Below are positions 1 through 11,928 of a stretch of DNA of 64,000 nucleotides, in pieces. Positions within the stretch are counted from its first letter, which is position 1; every line of letters starts with the position of its first letter. This DNA is from Planotetraspora kaengkrachanensis (GTDB lineage: Bacteria; Actinomycetota; Actinomycetes; Streptosporangiales; Streptosporangiaceae): positions 62,001 to 126,000 of the forward strand of contig NZ_BONV01000025.1 of NCBI RefSeq assembly GCF_016862895.1. Direction: 5' to 3'. A model generated the notes under the pieces. That model was not told where the DNA came from and ran no database searches. It saw only the letters and a program-made list of their open reading frames with translations. The position numbers were made by a program, and so were the translations under genes.

Positions 1-690
1 GTCGAGATCCTCGAGGGCTACCGCAAGCGGGACTCCGGAGAGGTGAGCGTGCTCGGCGCCGACCCCGGACGGCCCACCCGGCAATGGCGCTCCCGGATCG
101 GCATCGTCCTGCAGACGAACGAGGACGCCCCCGAACTGACCGTCCGCGAGATCATGCGGCTGTACGCGACGTACTATCCGTCGCCCCGCGACCCGGACGA
201 CGTCATCGAGATGGTGGGGCTCACAGAGAGCGCCCACAAGCGTGTCCGTCAACTCTCCGGCGGCCAGCGGCGACGGGTCGACGTGGCGCTCGGCGTCGTC
301 GGCAGACCTGAGTTGCTGTTCCTCGACGAGCCGACCACGGGTTTCGACCCCGAGTCCCGGCGGCGCTTCTGGGACCTGATCTCGGGCCTGGCGCACGACG
401 GCACCACGATCGTGCTGACCACCCACTACCTCGAGGAGGCCGAGACGCTGGCCGACCGCGTCGCGGTGATCGCCCAGGGGAAGATCGTCGCATTGGGCGA
501 TCCGGCGACCCTGGGCGGCCGGGCGACGGCCAAGGCCCGGGTGAGCTGGGCGGGCGGCTCGACAGAGACGGACACCCCGACGAAGACCGTGCTGGAGCTC
601 AGTGAGCGCTTCGAGGGCGAGATCCCCGAACTCGCCGTCGTACGCCCGTCGCTGGAGGACATCTACCTCCGCCTGATCGAGCCCTCCTGA
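1..690 (+). CDS. ABC transporter ATP-binding protein, DrrA/CcmA type (5' truncated by window edge)
   Basis: The reading frame is open from the first base of the window, so the N-terminus, including the Walker A loop, lies outside. Visible motifs are the ABC signature LSGGQRRR, the Walker B segment LLFLDEPTTG and the H-loop LTTHY, in the order expected for a nucleotide-binding domain. The C-terminal extension after the H-loop resembles that of exporters of the daunorubicin-resistance type. The stop at 688-690 is followed after 69 bp by an ABC-2 permease on the same strand, so the two probably form one efflux pump. It should energise export of a hydrophobic compound or lipid; the substrate cannot be read from sequence. 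Confidence 0.93.
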   Translation, partial: VEILEGYRKRDSGEVSVLGADPGRPTRQWRSRIGIVLQTNEDAPELTVREIMRLYATYYPSPRDPDDVIEMVGLTESAHKRVRQLSGGQRRRVDVALGVVGRPELLFLDEPTTGFDPESRRRFWDLISGLAHDGTTIVLTTHYLEEAETLADRVAVIAQGKIVALGDPATLGGRATAKARVSWAGGSTETDTPTKTVLELSERFEGEIPELAVVRPSLEDIYLRLIEPS

Positions 691-759
691 TCCGGCCCGT
701 CGACCGCCGGCACGGGCCGGCGAACGGACATCATCCCCACCACGCGATCGAGGCCCCCC

Positions 760-1614
760 ATGGCTGAAACAGTCGAAACCACTGGCACGCCCCCTGCAGC
801 CGTCGTCTCCGCACCGATGCCGTCTACCGTCAGGGTGGGCGTCGCCAGGGCGGTCGTGGAGACGAAGATGTTCTTCCGGGAGAAGGACGCGGTCGTGTTC
901 ACGTTCGCCTTCCCGATCGTCCTGCTCGTCCTGTTCGGCTCCATCTTCGCCGGAGATCTGGAAGGCACCGGCGTCACCGTCTCCCAGCTCTACACGGCGG
1001 GCCTGATCGGCGCGGGCGTCATGGGCGCCGGCTTCCAGAGCCTCGGGATCGGCATCGCGACCGAGCGTCAGGACGGCACGCTCAAGCGACTGGCGGGCAC
1101 GCCGATGCCGCCCAGCGCCTATTTCTTCGGCAAGGTCCTCGTCGTTCTGATCATCGCGCTCCTCGAAGTGGTCATCCTCCTGGCCATCGGCGTCACGATG
1201 TACGACCTCGACCTGCCCTCCGAGGTATCGAAGTGGGTGACGTTCACCTGGGTGTTCGTGCTGGGCGTCTCGGGCTCGGCGCTGCTCGGCATCGCGGCCA
1301 GCAGCCTGCCGAGGTCGGCCAAGAGCGCCGCCGCCGTGATCAGCATGCCCTTCGTGGTCCTGCAGTTCATCTCCGGGGTGTTCATCCCCTTCACGGCGAT
1401 GCCCCCGTGGCTGACGAACATCGCGTCGGTCTTCCCGCTCAAGTGGATGTGCCAGGGCTTCCGCTCGGTCTTCCTCGGTGACGGCGGAGCCGCCCTGGAA
1501 GCGGCCAAGTCCTACGAACTGGATCGTGTCGCCCTGGTCCTCACCGCCTGGCTGATCGGAGGCGTCGTGTTGTGCCTGACGACGTTCCGCTGGAAGAACC
1601 GCCGCGACGGTTGA
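760..1614 (+). CDS. ABC-2 type transporter permease, DrrB-like
   Basis: A 284-residue integral membrane protein with about six hydrophobic segments spread along its length (for example FTFAFPIVLLVLFGSIF near residue 45 and VVLIIALLEVVILLAIGV near residue 128), the normal size and layout for an ABC-2 permease. It follows the ATP-binding gene on the same strand and is presumably its membrane partner. The ATG at 760 has a GAGG-type ribosome site about 7 bases upstream. A TetR-family gene lies downstream on the same strand, a frequent arrangement in which the regulator controls the pump. Substrate unknown. Confidence 0.92.
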   Translation: MAETVETTGTPPAAVVSAPMPSTVRVGVARAVVETKMFFREKDAVVFTFAFPIVLLVLFGSIFAGDLEGTGVTVSQLYTAGLIGAGVMGAGFQSLGIGIATERQDGTLKRLAGTPMPPSAYFFGKVLVVLIIALLEVVILLAIGVTMYDLDLPSEVSKWVTFTWVFVLGVSGSALLGIAASSLPRSAKSAAAVISMPFVVLQFISGVFIPFTAMPPWLTNIASVFPLKWMCQGFRSVFLGDGGAALEAAKSYELDRVALVLTAWLIGGVVLCLTTFRWKNRRDG

Positions 1615-1682
1615 TCGCGAGCGCCGGGCCCACCTGACCCGCCCGATGAAGGCCACCACGATGTGTGGTCGGGGCGACGCGG

Positions 1683-1706
1683 ACCGGTCACGACAGAGTG
1701 ACCGGT
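1683..1706 (+). terminator. Perfect 9-bp hairpin after the exporter operon
   Basis: ACCGGTCAC and GTGACCGGT are perfect inverted arms separated by six bases and followed by TTTAT. The site is about 70 bp past the permease stop, so a rho-independent terminator is the simplest reading. Because a TetR gene starts 110 bp further on, it could alternatively be an operator. Confidence 0.55.
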
Positions 1707-1745
1707 TTATCCGGATGTCAAGCCTTCTGGCCTCCTCGGCATATA

Positions 1746-1774
1746 CGGAAAGTGCCCGTTTCATGGCACTTCCG
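1746..1774. promoter_or_regulatory. Inverted repeat upstream of the TetR gene, candidate operator
   Basis: CGGAAAGTGCC (1746-1756) and GGCACTTCCG (1765-1774) are complementary apart from one bulged A, with an 8-base centre. The site ends about 40 bp upstream of the TetR start codon. TetR repressors bind palindromes of this size, so autoregulation is plausible. This rests on position and symmetry only. Confidence 0.4.
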
Positions 1775-1815
1775 CATAAAGGATCTTGCCTTCATAATGG
1801 GGGATTCCGGGGGGT

Positions 1816-2442
1816 ATGACGGCGCGAGGTGGAACATTGACGGGACGTGACTACCGCGGCATGTCCGCCGCGGAGCGGCTCGCCGACCGTAGGGAACGGC
1901 TGATATCGGCGGCCTACACCCTCTTCGCCCACCCGGGGTTCCACGCCACGACCATCGAGAAGCTGTGCACCACCGCGCGCATCTCCAACCGGGCCTTCTA
2001 CGAGTGCTTCTCCAGCCGCGAAGATCTGATGCACGCGGTCTACTACCGCTGCGTGGAGGAGACACTCACCTCGGTCAACCAGGCCATCGACAAGGCCCCG
2101 CCGACGTTGGACGAGCGGATCGTCGCCGGCATCGCCGAGTACGTCAGATTCGTCACCAGGGACGTCCGGCGTGCCCGTGTCATGCACCTGGAGGTGCGCC
2201 GGGCCGGAAACGTCCTGACCGCCGCCCGCCAGCACACGGTGAAGGCGTTCTCGGAGATCATCGAAGGGGTGGTCCAGGACGTGCCGCGGCGCCACCCCCT
2301 CGACACGCACCTGCTGGCCCTCGGCCTGATCGGAGCGATCACGGAGTTGCTGATCGAGTGGGTGCTCGCCGACCCCGCCCCGCCCACCGACAAGGTGATC
2401 GACGCCGCCGTGCACATCTTCCGCTGCGCCTTTGCCGCGTGA
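1816..2442 (+). CDS. TetR/AcrR family transcriptional regulator
   Basis: A 208-residue protein with the N-terminal TetR helix-turn-helix: RERLISAAYTLFAHPGF leads into TTIEKLCTTARISNRAFYE and then SSREDLMHAVY. The C-terminal two thirds is a helical ligand-binding type domain of unspecified subfamily. It presumably represses the ABC exporter genes just upstream or its own gene, since a near-perfect palindrome lies immediately upstream. The ATG at 1816 has a G-rich stretch before it. A TTG at 1837 is preceded by GAGGTGG and the ATG at 1861 is also possible, so the exact N-terminus is uncertain. Confidence 0.9.
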   Translation: MTARGGTLTGRDYRGMSAAERLADRRERLISAAYTLFAHPGFHATTIEKLCTTARISNRAFYECFSSREDLMHAVYYRCVEETLTSVNQAIDKAPPTLDERIVAGIAEYVRFVTRDVRRARVMHLEVRRAGNVLTAARQHTVKAFSEIIEGVVQDVPRRHPLDTHLLALGLIGAITELLIEWVLADPAPPTDKVIDAAVHIFRCAFAA

Positions 2443-2477
2443 GCGATCCCGGCGTGGACCTGGTTACGCTGAACCAC

Positions 2478-3089
2478 ATGACGCGAGCCGATGACGACAA
2501 GCCGGTCGTGCTGTCGAAGATCTACACCCGGACGGGTGACGACGGGACGACCACTCTCGGCGACATGAGCCGGACCAGCAAGACCGACCCTCGCCTCGCC
2601 GCCTACGCCGACGTCGAGGAGGCCAACGCCGCCATCGGCGTCGCCATCTCCGTCGGCGCCGCCTTCCCCGGCGTCCGCGGCCTCCCGGACGACGTCGTCA
2701 TGGTCCTGACCCGGGTGCAGAACGAACTCTTCGACGTGGGGGCCGACCTCTGCACGCCGGTGACGGAGAACCCGGAGTTCCCCCCGCTGCGCGTGGAGGA
2801 GACCTACATCGCGTGGCTGGAGGAGCAGTGCGACCGGTTCAACGCGTCGCTGAAGCCGTTGCGCAGTTTCGTCCTGCCCGGAGGCGCCCCCGCCACCGCG
2901 TTCCTCCACGTCGCCCGCACGGTCGTACGGCGTGCGGAACGGACGACCTGGTCGGCGCTCGAGGCGCACGACGACGTCAACCCGCTGGCCGCCAAGTACC
3001 TGAACCGGCTCTCCGACCTGCTGTTCATCCTCTGCCGGTTCGTCGCGGCCGGCGACGAGATCCTCTGGAAGCCCGGGGGCAGCGTTTGA
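2478..3089 (+). CDS. PduO-type cob(I)alamin adenosyltransferase
   Basis: Transfers the adenosyl group of ATP to cob(I)alamin to make coenzyme B12. The 203-residue product carries the PduO-family N-terminal ATP-binding signature KIYTRTGDDGTTTLGD and the C-terminal block VVRRAER...LNRLSDLLF containing the conserved Arg/Glu and Asn positions of the family. The ATG at 2478 was chosen because the conserved KIYTRTGDDG block begins about 14 residues in, as in relatives. The open frame extends far upstream but overlaps the TetR gene. In actinobacteria this gene commonly lies near the ATP synthase operon. It converges on the minus-strand DUF2550 gene, and a palindromic element lies between them. Confidence 0.93.
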   Translation: MTRADDDKPVVLSKIYTRTGDDGTTTLGDMSRTSKTDPRLAAYADVEEANAAIGVAISVGAAFPGVRGLPDDVVMVLTRVQNELFDVGADLCTPVTENPEFPPLRVEETYIAWLEEQCDRFNASLKPLRSFVLPGGAPATAFLHVARTVVRRAERTTWSALEAHDDVNPLAAKYLNRLSDLLFILCRFVAAGDEILWKPGGSV

Positions 3090-3105
3090 TTACTGTGTTT
3101 GATTG

Positions 3106-3123
3106 CGCTCGCTCCGCTCGCGC
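3106..3123. repeat. Short C/G-rich repeat shared with 11037-11054
   Basis: CGCTCGCTCCGCTCGCGC recurs with one change at 11037-11054 in the atpB leader. It lies just outside the large nested inverted repeat at 3146-3517. Two copies in intergenic sequence suggest a small REP-like or hairpin-forming motif. No function is evident. Confidence 0.4.
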
Positions 3124-3145
3124 GTGCTCCGGGCGCCCTGCTTAC

Positions 3146-3517
3146 TTGCCTCGCCTCCGGCTCGGCGGGCTCGGGGCGCCCTAGAGGCGGCGTCTTCCCT
3201 CGTCGTTCGGGGTCGCTCGTTCCTCGCTCCCCGCTCACTCCTCAGTCCAGACACCGCCGCGCCCCTCGCGTGACGGTCGCGCACCGCAGGTCAGTCTCCG
3301 TTCACTCGTGACGTCCAGGGGCACGAGCAAGGACGCGGGAACCCATGTCGACCATGAGCAACATGGAACGCGAGGGACGCGGCCGGGATCTGGACTGAGG
3401 AACGCCCGCAGCGAGGAACGAGTGAGGACGTGACGAGGGTTGCGTTCATGGCGCGCCTCCGGCACGACCCAGCGGCCTAAAGGGCGCCCCGAGCCCGCCG
3501 AGCCGAAGGCGAGGCAA
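3146..3517. repeat. 372-bp nested inverted repeat (MITE-like or giant terminator) between convergent genes
   Basis: The outer arms 3146-3182 and 3481-3517 are inverted copies matching at 36 of 37 positions. Further in, CTCGTTCCTCGCT (3216-3228) pairs with 3410-3422, CCTCAGTCCAGA (3240-3251) pairs with 3389-3400, and CCGCGCCCCTCGCGT (3257-3271) pairs imperfectly with the region 3368-3382. Arms therefore pair in register towards an axis near 3320-3330. No coding sequence was recognised inside. It fills the gap between the adenosyltransferase and DUF2550 genes and would fold into a very long stem in RNA from either direction. Confidence 0.75.
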
Positions 3518-3533
3518 TCAAGCGCAGAGCCAT

Positions 3534-3932
3534 TTATACGGCGTCGAGGTGGGCGCTGGGTGGGGCCGACTCCAGCCAGGCGAGGAAGCCGGTCAGCGCG
3601 TCCTCACTCATGGCGAGCGAGAGCGGACCCCGTTCGGCTGAGCACACGACCGCCCAGTACCCGGCCGGGCCTTCGCCGGACGCCAGCCGCCTTCTGCTGG
3701 AAACAGTGAGGCCGCGCCTCGCAATCGCGTGGCGCGGCCTCAGTCGCAGTCCGATGAAGGGGATCCAGTGGAGTTCTCCCCCGACGTAGCGGGCTACTCC
3801 GATTTGCCAGGCCCGGTCCCCCAGGCGTACTCGACAGACGACACTGCCCCGGCTCCGAGCCAGGGCGATGCCGCGAAACAGCAGGAGTGCGGCCACAGCA
3901 CAGACGCTCACAAGAATCGTCAGCGCCGCCAT
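3534..3932 (-). CDS. DUF2550 family membrane-anchored protein
   Basis: A 132-residue protein with one N-terminal membrane helix (LTILVSVCAVAALLLF) followed by a basic region and a compact domain containing CRVRLGDRAWQIGVARY and GYWAVVCSAERG. Sequence style, size and position directly after atpC match the DUF2550 family, conserved in this location across actinobacteria; its function is unknown. The ATG at 3932 lies just before the membrane helix and is preceded by an AGGGGGG ribosome site. The longer open frame upstream overlaps atpC and reads as low-complexity sequence, so it was rejected. Only 19 bp separate it from atpC, so it is probably the last cistron of the ATP synthase operon. Confidence 0.85.
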   Translation of the reverse strand: MAALTILVSVCAVAALLLFRGIALARSRGSVVCRVRLGDRAWQIGVARYVGGELHWIPFIGLRLRPRHAIARRGLTVSSRRRLASGEGPAGYWAVVCSAERGPLSLAMSEDALTGFLAWLESAPPSAHLDAV

Positions 3933-3951
3933 CGCCGCCCCCCTTACAAGA

Positions 3952-4353
3952 TCAGACCTCTTCGCCGGCCGCACGCAGCCGGGCGGCGGCACGCTTGGCT
4001 TCCAGCCGTGCGTCCGCGTCTTCCTGATCGGCCTCGATCGACGCCTGAGCACGCTGCAGGGCGTCCTTGGCGGCCGCGACATCGACCTCCGAGCCCAGCT
4101 CGGCGGCCTCCGCCAGCACCGACACGTCGTTGTCCGCGACGGAGAGGAAGCCACCGTGCACGGCCGCGACGAGGTCGGACTCGCTGTCGCGCTTGACGCG
4201 GAGCACCCCGCCCTCGACGAGGACGCCGAGAACCGGAGCGTGTCCCGGCATAATACCGATCTCGCCGTCGACGGTCTTGGCAATCACCATGTCGGCTTCG
4301 CCCGACCAGATTTCACGTTCCGGCGATACGACGCCTACGCGAAGCTTTGCCAC
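3952..4353 (-). CDS. atpC: F1F0 ATP synthase epsilon subunit
   Basis: A 133-residue epsilon subunit of the F1 central stalk, which couples rotation and inhibits ATP hydrolysis. The N-terminal beta-sandwich begins MAKLRVGVVSPEREIWSGEA and contains GEIGIMPGHAPVLGVL. A short C-terminal helical region rich in Ala, Gln and Glu follows. The start is a GTG at 4353 with a purine-rich ribosome site AAGGAGGAG upstream. It lies downstream of atpD in the canonical order and is followed closely by the DUF2550 gene. Confidence 0.97.
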   Translation of the reverse strand: MAKLRVGVVSPEREIWSGEADMVIAKTVDGEIGIMPGHAPVLGVLVEGGVLRVKRDSESDLVAAVHGGFLSVADNDVSVLAEAAELGSEVDVAAAKDALQRAQASIEADQEDADARLEAKRAAARLRAAGEEV

Positions 4354-4421
4354 TTCTCAGCTCCTCCTTCCAAGGAGACACGAGACGCCGGTACGGCAGG
4401 CCGTACCGGCGTCCCGGGCGA

Positions 4422-6750
<2,329 letters not shown>

Positions 6751-6753
6751 ACG

Positions 6754-8403
<1,650 letters not shown>

Positions 8404-8427
8404 CTCTCTTTCGTCTCCCTATTCGCC

Positions 8428-9237
8428 TCAGCCGGCCAACCGGCGGCGGACTTCTTCGATACGTCCAGCGATGGTGGTGTCGATGAGGTCGTCTCCGATC
8501 TTGACGGAGAACCCTCCGAGCACCTCCGGGTCCACCTCGACGTTCAGGTGGACGTCGCGCCCGTACGTGGCTCGCAACGAGGCGGCGAGCCGCTGCTTTT
8601 GCGCCTCGGACAGCGGGACGGCACTGCGAACGACGCCGACCAGGCGCTCGCGCGTCCTGGCGACGATCCAGCCGAACTCCTCCAGGCCCGTCTCCAGGCT
8701 ACGTCCCCGCGGGTGCACGACCAGTTGCGTCACCAGACGGAGAGTGGAGGGCGCGACCTTGCCGCCGATGAGACCGGCGAGCAGCTCCTGCTTGCGCTCC
8801 CCCGGGATCGCGGCGTCGACCAGCGCGCGCCGCAGCTCGGGGTTGGCCGACAGGATCCGCCCGAAGCGGAACAGTTCGTCCTCGACGTCGTCGAGCTTGC
8901 CCGCCGACTCGGCCTCGGCCGCGGCGGCGGTGACACCGACACGCTCGACGGCGTCTGCCACGTCGCCGGACCGCGACCACTTGGCGCGGACCGCGGCGAC
9001 GGCGACCTCAAGAGCGGCCTCGACGACCTTCCCCTGGAGCAGGCCACGGACGGCCTGCTCCTTCTGCTCGGCGGGACGCGCCGGGTCGGAGAGGTTCCGC
9101 CGGAGCCCGTGCTCCCGATCGAGCAGATCGGCGACGGCGAACAGCTCCTCGGCCAGTCCGCCGAGGTCGGCGGACGCCGCGACGGCGTTGAACCGCTCCT
9201 CGACCTCCGCCAACGCGGTCCTGCTCAGACCCCTCAT
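8428..9237 (-). CDS. atpH: F1F0 ATP synthase delta subunit
   Basis: A 269-residue delta subunit linking F1 to the peripheral stalk. It is longer than the roughly 180-residue proteobacterial form, as is usual in actinobacteria, where an extra helical region precedes the conserved C-terminal part (VDPEVLGGFSVKIGDDLIDTT). The stretch of about 80 bp between the atpF stop and this ATG is unusual for a normally overlapping gene pair, and the ribosome site before the ATG is weak, so an alternative upstream start cannot be excluded. Confidence 0.95.
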   Translation of the reverse strand: MRGLSRTALAEVEERFNAVAASADLGGLAEELFAVADLLDREHGLRRNLSDPARPAEQKEQAVRGLLQGKVVEAALEVAVAAVRAKWSRSGDVADAVERVGVTAAAAEAESAGKLDDVEDELFRFGRILSANPELRRALVDAAIPGERKQELLAGLIGGKVAPSTLRLVTQLVVHPRGRSLETGLEEFGWIVARTRERLVGVVRSAVPLSEAQKQRLAASLRATYGRDVHLNVEVDPEVLGGFSVKIGDDLIDTTIAGRIEEVRRRLAG

Positions 9238-9319
9238 CTGTCACTCACCGCTTCTCGTCCGGCCACGCCGGAGACGCGCTCCGACGAGGCGAAGCACACC
9301 GAACCGGCTCGGCCCGACA

Positions 9320-9868
9320 TCAGCGGACCGCTTCCGGACGGGCCTCGAGCTCCTCGAGGAACCGGTCGATCGTGCGGCGCTGACGGGCCTCGTCCTCCAG
9401 CGACTCACCGACGATGCGGCCGGCGAGTTCGACCGACAACCGGCCGATCTCGGCACGCAGCTGGGCGACCGCGTGCTGGCGGTCGGCCTCGATCTGCGCG
9501 TGGGCGGCCTCGACAAGGCGGCGTGCCTCGGCCTGGGCCTCCTCACGGAGCTCGGCCTTGATCTGGGCGCCCTGCTCGCGCGCCTCTTCACGCAGCCGGG
9601 CCGCCTCCTGGCGGGCCTCCGCCAGCTGGGTCCGGTACTGCTCCAGGGTCTGCTGAGCTTCGGCCTGAAGGTCCTCCGCCTTCTTGATCCCGCCCTCGAT
9701 CACCTCGGTCCGCTCAGCCAGTGTCTTCTGGATGCGCGGGGTGAGGATCTTGCCGACGACGAGGAAGACGACGAGGAAGGCGAAGCTGCCGACGACCAGC
9801 TCGGCGGCATGCGGAAGCAGCGGGTTCTGCGCTTCCTCAGCCGCTAGGAGCGAAGCTGCCAAAGTCAT
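9320..9868 (-). CDS. atpF: F1F0 ATP synthase b subunit
   Basis: A 182-residue peripheral-stalk subunit. One N-terminal membrane segment (ELVVGSFAFLVVFLVVGKIL) is followed by a long charged helix rich in Glu, Ala, Arg and Gln, typical of the dimeric b-subunit coiled coil. The ATG at 9868 is preceded by GGAAGG. It follows atpE and precedes atpH. Confidence 0.97.
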   Translation of the reverse strand: MTLAASLLAAEEAQNPLLPHAAELVVGSFAFLVVFLVVGKILTPRIQKTLAERTEVIEGGIKKAEDLQAEAQQTLEQYRTQLAEARQEAARLREEAREQGAQIKAELREEAQAEARRLVEAAHAQIEADRQHAVAQLRAEIGRLSVELAGRIVGESLEDEARQRRTIDRFLEELEARPEAVR

Positions 9869-9896
9869 GGGTGCAGCCTTCCGTCAGAGTGTTACG

Positions 9897-10133
<237 letters not shown>

Positions 10134-10187
10134 TTACTGGTCGGCCGGTGAGTCCTTCACCGGTCTGGACTACGTCAGTGTGGGTTC

Positions 10188-10976
10188 TCAGTGATCCGAG
10201 TGCAGCGAGCCGCCGATGTACATCGCGGCGAGCAACGTGAACAGGAACGCCTGCAGGAACTGGATGAACATCTCGAAGCCGGTCATGGCGATGGTCATGA
10301 CCACGCCCAGGACGCCGAGCCCGGCGCCGAGGGGGGTGAGCTTCTCGAAGAGGAACCAGAATCCGACGGTGCTGAAGAAGGCCAGGATGAGGTGGCCGGC
10401 GAACATGTTCGCGAAGAGTCGGACGGCGTGCGTGAACGGCGCGATGATCAGGTTCGACATGAACTCGATCGGGGCCAGCAGCACGTAGATCGGCTTGGGC
10501 AGTCCCGGCGGGAACATCATGTTCTTGAAGTAGCCGCCCAGGCCCTGGTGCTTGATGCCGAGGTAGATCTTGATCACGTAGATCGTGGCGGCGAACACCG
10601 CGGGGAACGCGATGTGCGACGCGATCGGGATCTGGATCAGCGGGATGACGCCGAAGAAGTTCCACAGCAGGATGAGGAAGAACAGGCTGAGGAGCAGCGG
10701 CATCCAGCGCTCGGCGTCCTTGCCGAGGAACGGCCTGGCCACCTCGTCACGGACGAACTCGTAGCCCTTCTCGCCGATGTTCTGCATGCCCCGGGGCACG
10801 AGCTTCGGCTTGGCGAAGGCGCTCCAGGCGAAGGCGCACACCAGGAGGGCGCCGACGACGGCGAACACCGCCGGCTTGGTCAGCCAGTCGGGCGCTCCGG
10901 CGTACAGCGGGGGGAAGTCGAAGATCGACGGCCCCGGTGCCTGGAAGTCGTCGGCAAGGACAATTGAGGGGGTCAC
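10188..10976 (-). CDS. atpB: F1F0 ATP synthase a subunit
   Basis: A 262-residue membrane subunit forming the proton half-channels. The essential arginine is Arg186 in HAVRLFANMFAGH, and the C-terminal helix contains QFLQAFLFTLLAAMYIGG. The start is a GTG at 10976. It opens the structural part of the atp operon; an AtpI-type gene lies about 135 bp upstream with a small hairpin in between. Confidence 0.97.
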   Translation of the reverse strand: MTPSIVLADDFQAPGPSIFDFPPLYAGAPDWLTKPAVFAVVGALLVCAFAWSAFAKPKLVPRGMQNIGEKGYEFVRDEVARPFLGKDAERWMPLLLSLFFLILLWNFFGVIPLIQIPIASHIAFPAVFAATIYVIKIYLGIKHQGLGGYFKNMMFPPGLPKPIYVLLAPIEFMSNLIIAPFTHAVRLFANMFAGHLILAFFSTVGFWFLFEKLTPLGAGLGVLGVVMTIAMTGFEMFIQFLQAFLFTLLAAMYIGGSLHSDH

Positions 10977-10996
10977 GTGACCACCTCGATTACCTG

Positions 10997-11016
10997 CTCG
11001 GACTGATTCGTCCGAG
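10997..11016. promoter_or_regulatory. Small hairpin in the atpB leader
   Basis: CTCGGAC and GTCCGAG are perfect 7-bp arms around a 6-base loop, about 20 bp upstream of the atpB start. The same leader carries the repeat motif at 11037-11054. It may adjust the ratio of atpB to the upstream genes by attenuation or RNA processing. Structure is seen; role is inferred. Confidence 0.35.
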
Positions 11017-11111
11017 TCATGCCATGGTTGTTCGTCCGCTCGCTACGCTCGCGCACGGGCGTTCCCTTCAACGTGATTGATCAACAGAAGAGCGTGGGAA
11101 GCCGGCAGCTT

Positions 11112-11336
11112 TCAGCGGCCGTACTTCAGGTACACGAGGTAGACCCCGAGCACCGCGCCGAGAATGACACCTATGGGGATGAACGCGTGCACATCGGTCC
11201 ACCGGCTCAGCAACCAGCCGAGGCCGCCCCATACCAGGATCCCTGACAGCACGTAGCTGGGGATCGACCAGGCGGCGTCGGCGAAGTCGCGGCCGTCGCT
11301 CTCGGGCGTGCGCTCCTGTTCGCTCATCGCGCGCAC
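11112..11336 (-). CDS. AtpZ/AtpI family small membrane protein
   Basis: A 74-residue protein with a charged N-terminus and two hydrophobic segments (YVLSGILVWGGLGWLLS and IPIGVILGAVLGVYLVYL), the layout of the AtpZ/AtpI assembly-factor family. It sits between atpI and atpB. A GTG at 11336 gives MRAMSEQ; an ATG at 11327 gives MSEQ and is equally plausible. Proteins of this type assist assembly of the F0 ring or magnesium uptake; a direct role here is inferred from position. Confidence 0.8.
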   Translation of the reverse strand: MRAMSEQERTPESDGRDFADAAWSIPSYVLSGILVWGGLGWLLSRWTDVHAFIPIGVILGAVLGVYLVYLKYGR

Positions 11337-11390
11337 GACGATAGCAGGAGGCGGGGGGACTAGTCATATCGGGCTGACCCGCAAGCTTGA

Positions 11391-11837
11391 TCATCTCGGG
11401 CCCCGGCCGGGAACCTCGGCTCCGGGCTCGACGTACAGCAATTTCAGCTTCATGAATCCGCGCATCTCACCGATGGTCCACGTCAGCGTGCACGCGATGA
11501 CGCTGAGAGCGAACACCCGGGAGTTGAACGCGGTGGTTCCCTCGAAGGCCGTCAGCATCGCCATGATCGCAAGCACCTTGACCACGTATCCCACGACCGC
11601 CGCGGCCATCATGGCCATGGGTGAGACCCGGCCGGCCCAGGAGACCACGATCAGACCGACGGTGAAGAAGACCGCGACCAGAGCAAGCCCGATGCCGGCG
11701 CCCAGCGCCCCCTTGACTCCGGTCAGGATCGCCGCCAGAACGAGGGCGACGAGACCTACCACGAGGGTCGGCACGGCGGCGCCCTTGAGCACGCGCACGT
11801 CGTTGGCCTGCATCGGAACTCCATGGTCGATTGTCAA
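11391..11837 (-). CDS. atpI: ATP synthase subunit I-like protein
   Basis: A 148-residue protein with four hydrophobic segments (starting VPTLVVGLVALVLAAILTG, then LGAGIGLALVAVFFTVGLIV), matching the ATP synthase protein I type that precedes atpB in actinobacteria. The family is thought to help c-ring assembly. The first ATG is at 11837, but an internal ATG at 11813 (MQANDVRV) lies closer to the conserved region. A 7-bp inverted repeat at 11858-11879 lies just upstream, in what should be the operon promoter region. Confidence 0.85.
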   Translation of the reverse strand: MTIDHGVPMQANDVRVLKGAAVPTLVVGLVALVLAAILTGVKGALGAGIGLALVAVFFTVGLIVVSWAGRVSPMAMMAAAVVGYVVKVLAIMAMLTAFEGTTAFNSRVFALSVIACTLTWTIGEMRGFMKLKLLYVEPGAEVPGRGPR

Positions 11838-11857
11838 ACGAGCGATTGCTACCTATA

Positions 11858-11879
11858 AGGACGCGATAAGGTGCGTCCT
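11858..11879. promoter_or_regulatory. Inverted repeat upstream of the atp operon
   Basis: AGGACGC and GCGTCCT flank GATAAGGT between the wecA stop and the atpI start. The neighbouring minus-strand TATAGG could be a -10 element, but no convincing -35 is visible. Candidate regulatory site only. Confidence 0.3.
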
Positions 11880-11928
11880 GTTAGTGAAAGCTATCACAAG
11901 CTCCGCGCCGCTGCCTTTACCAGCCCTT

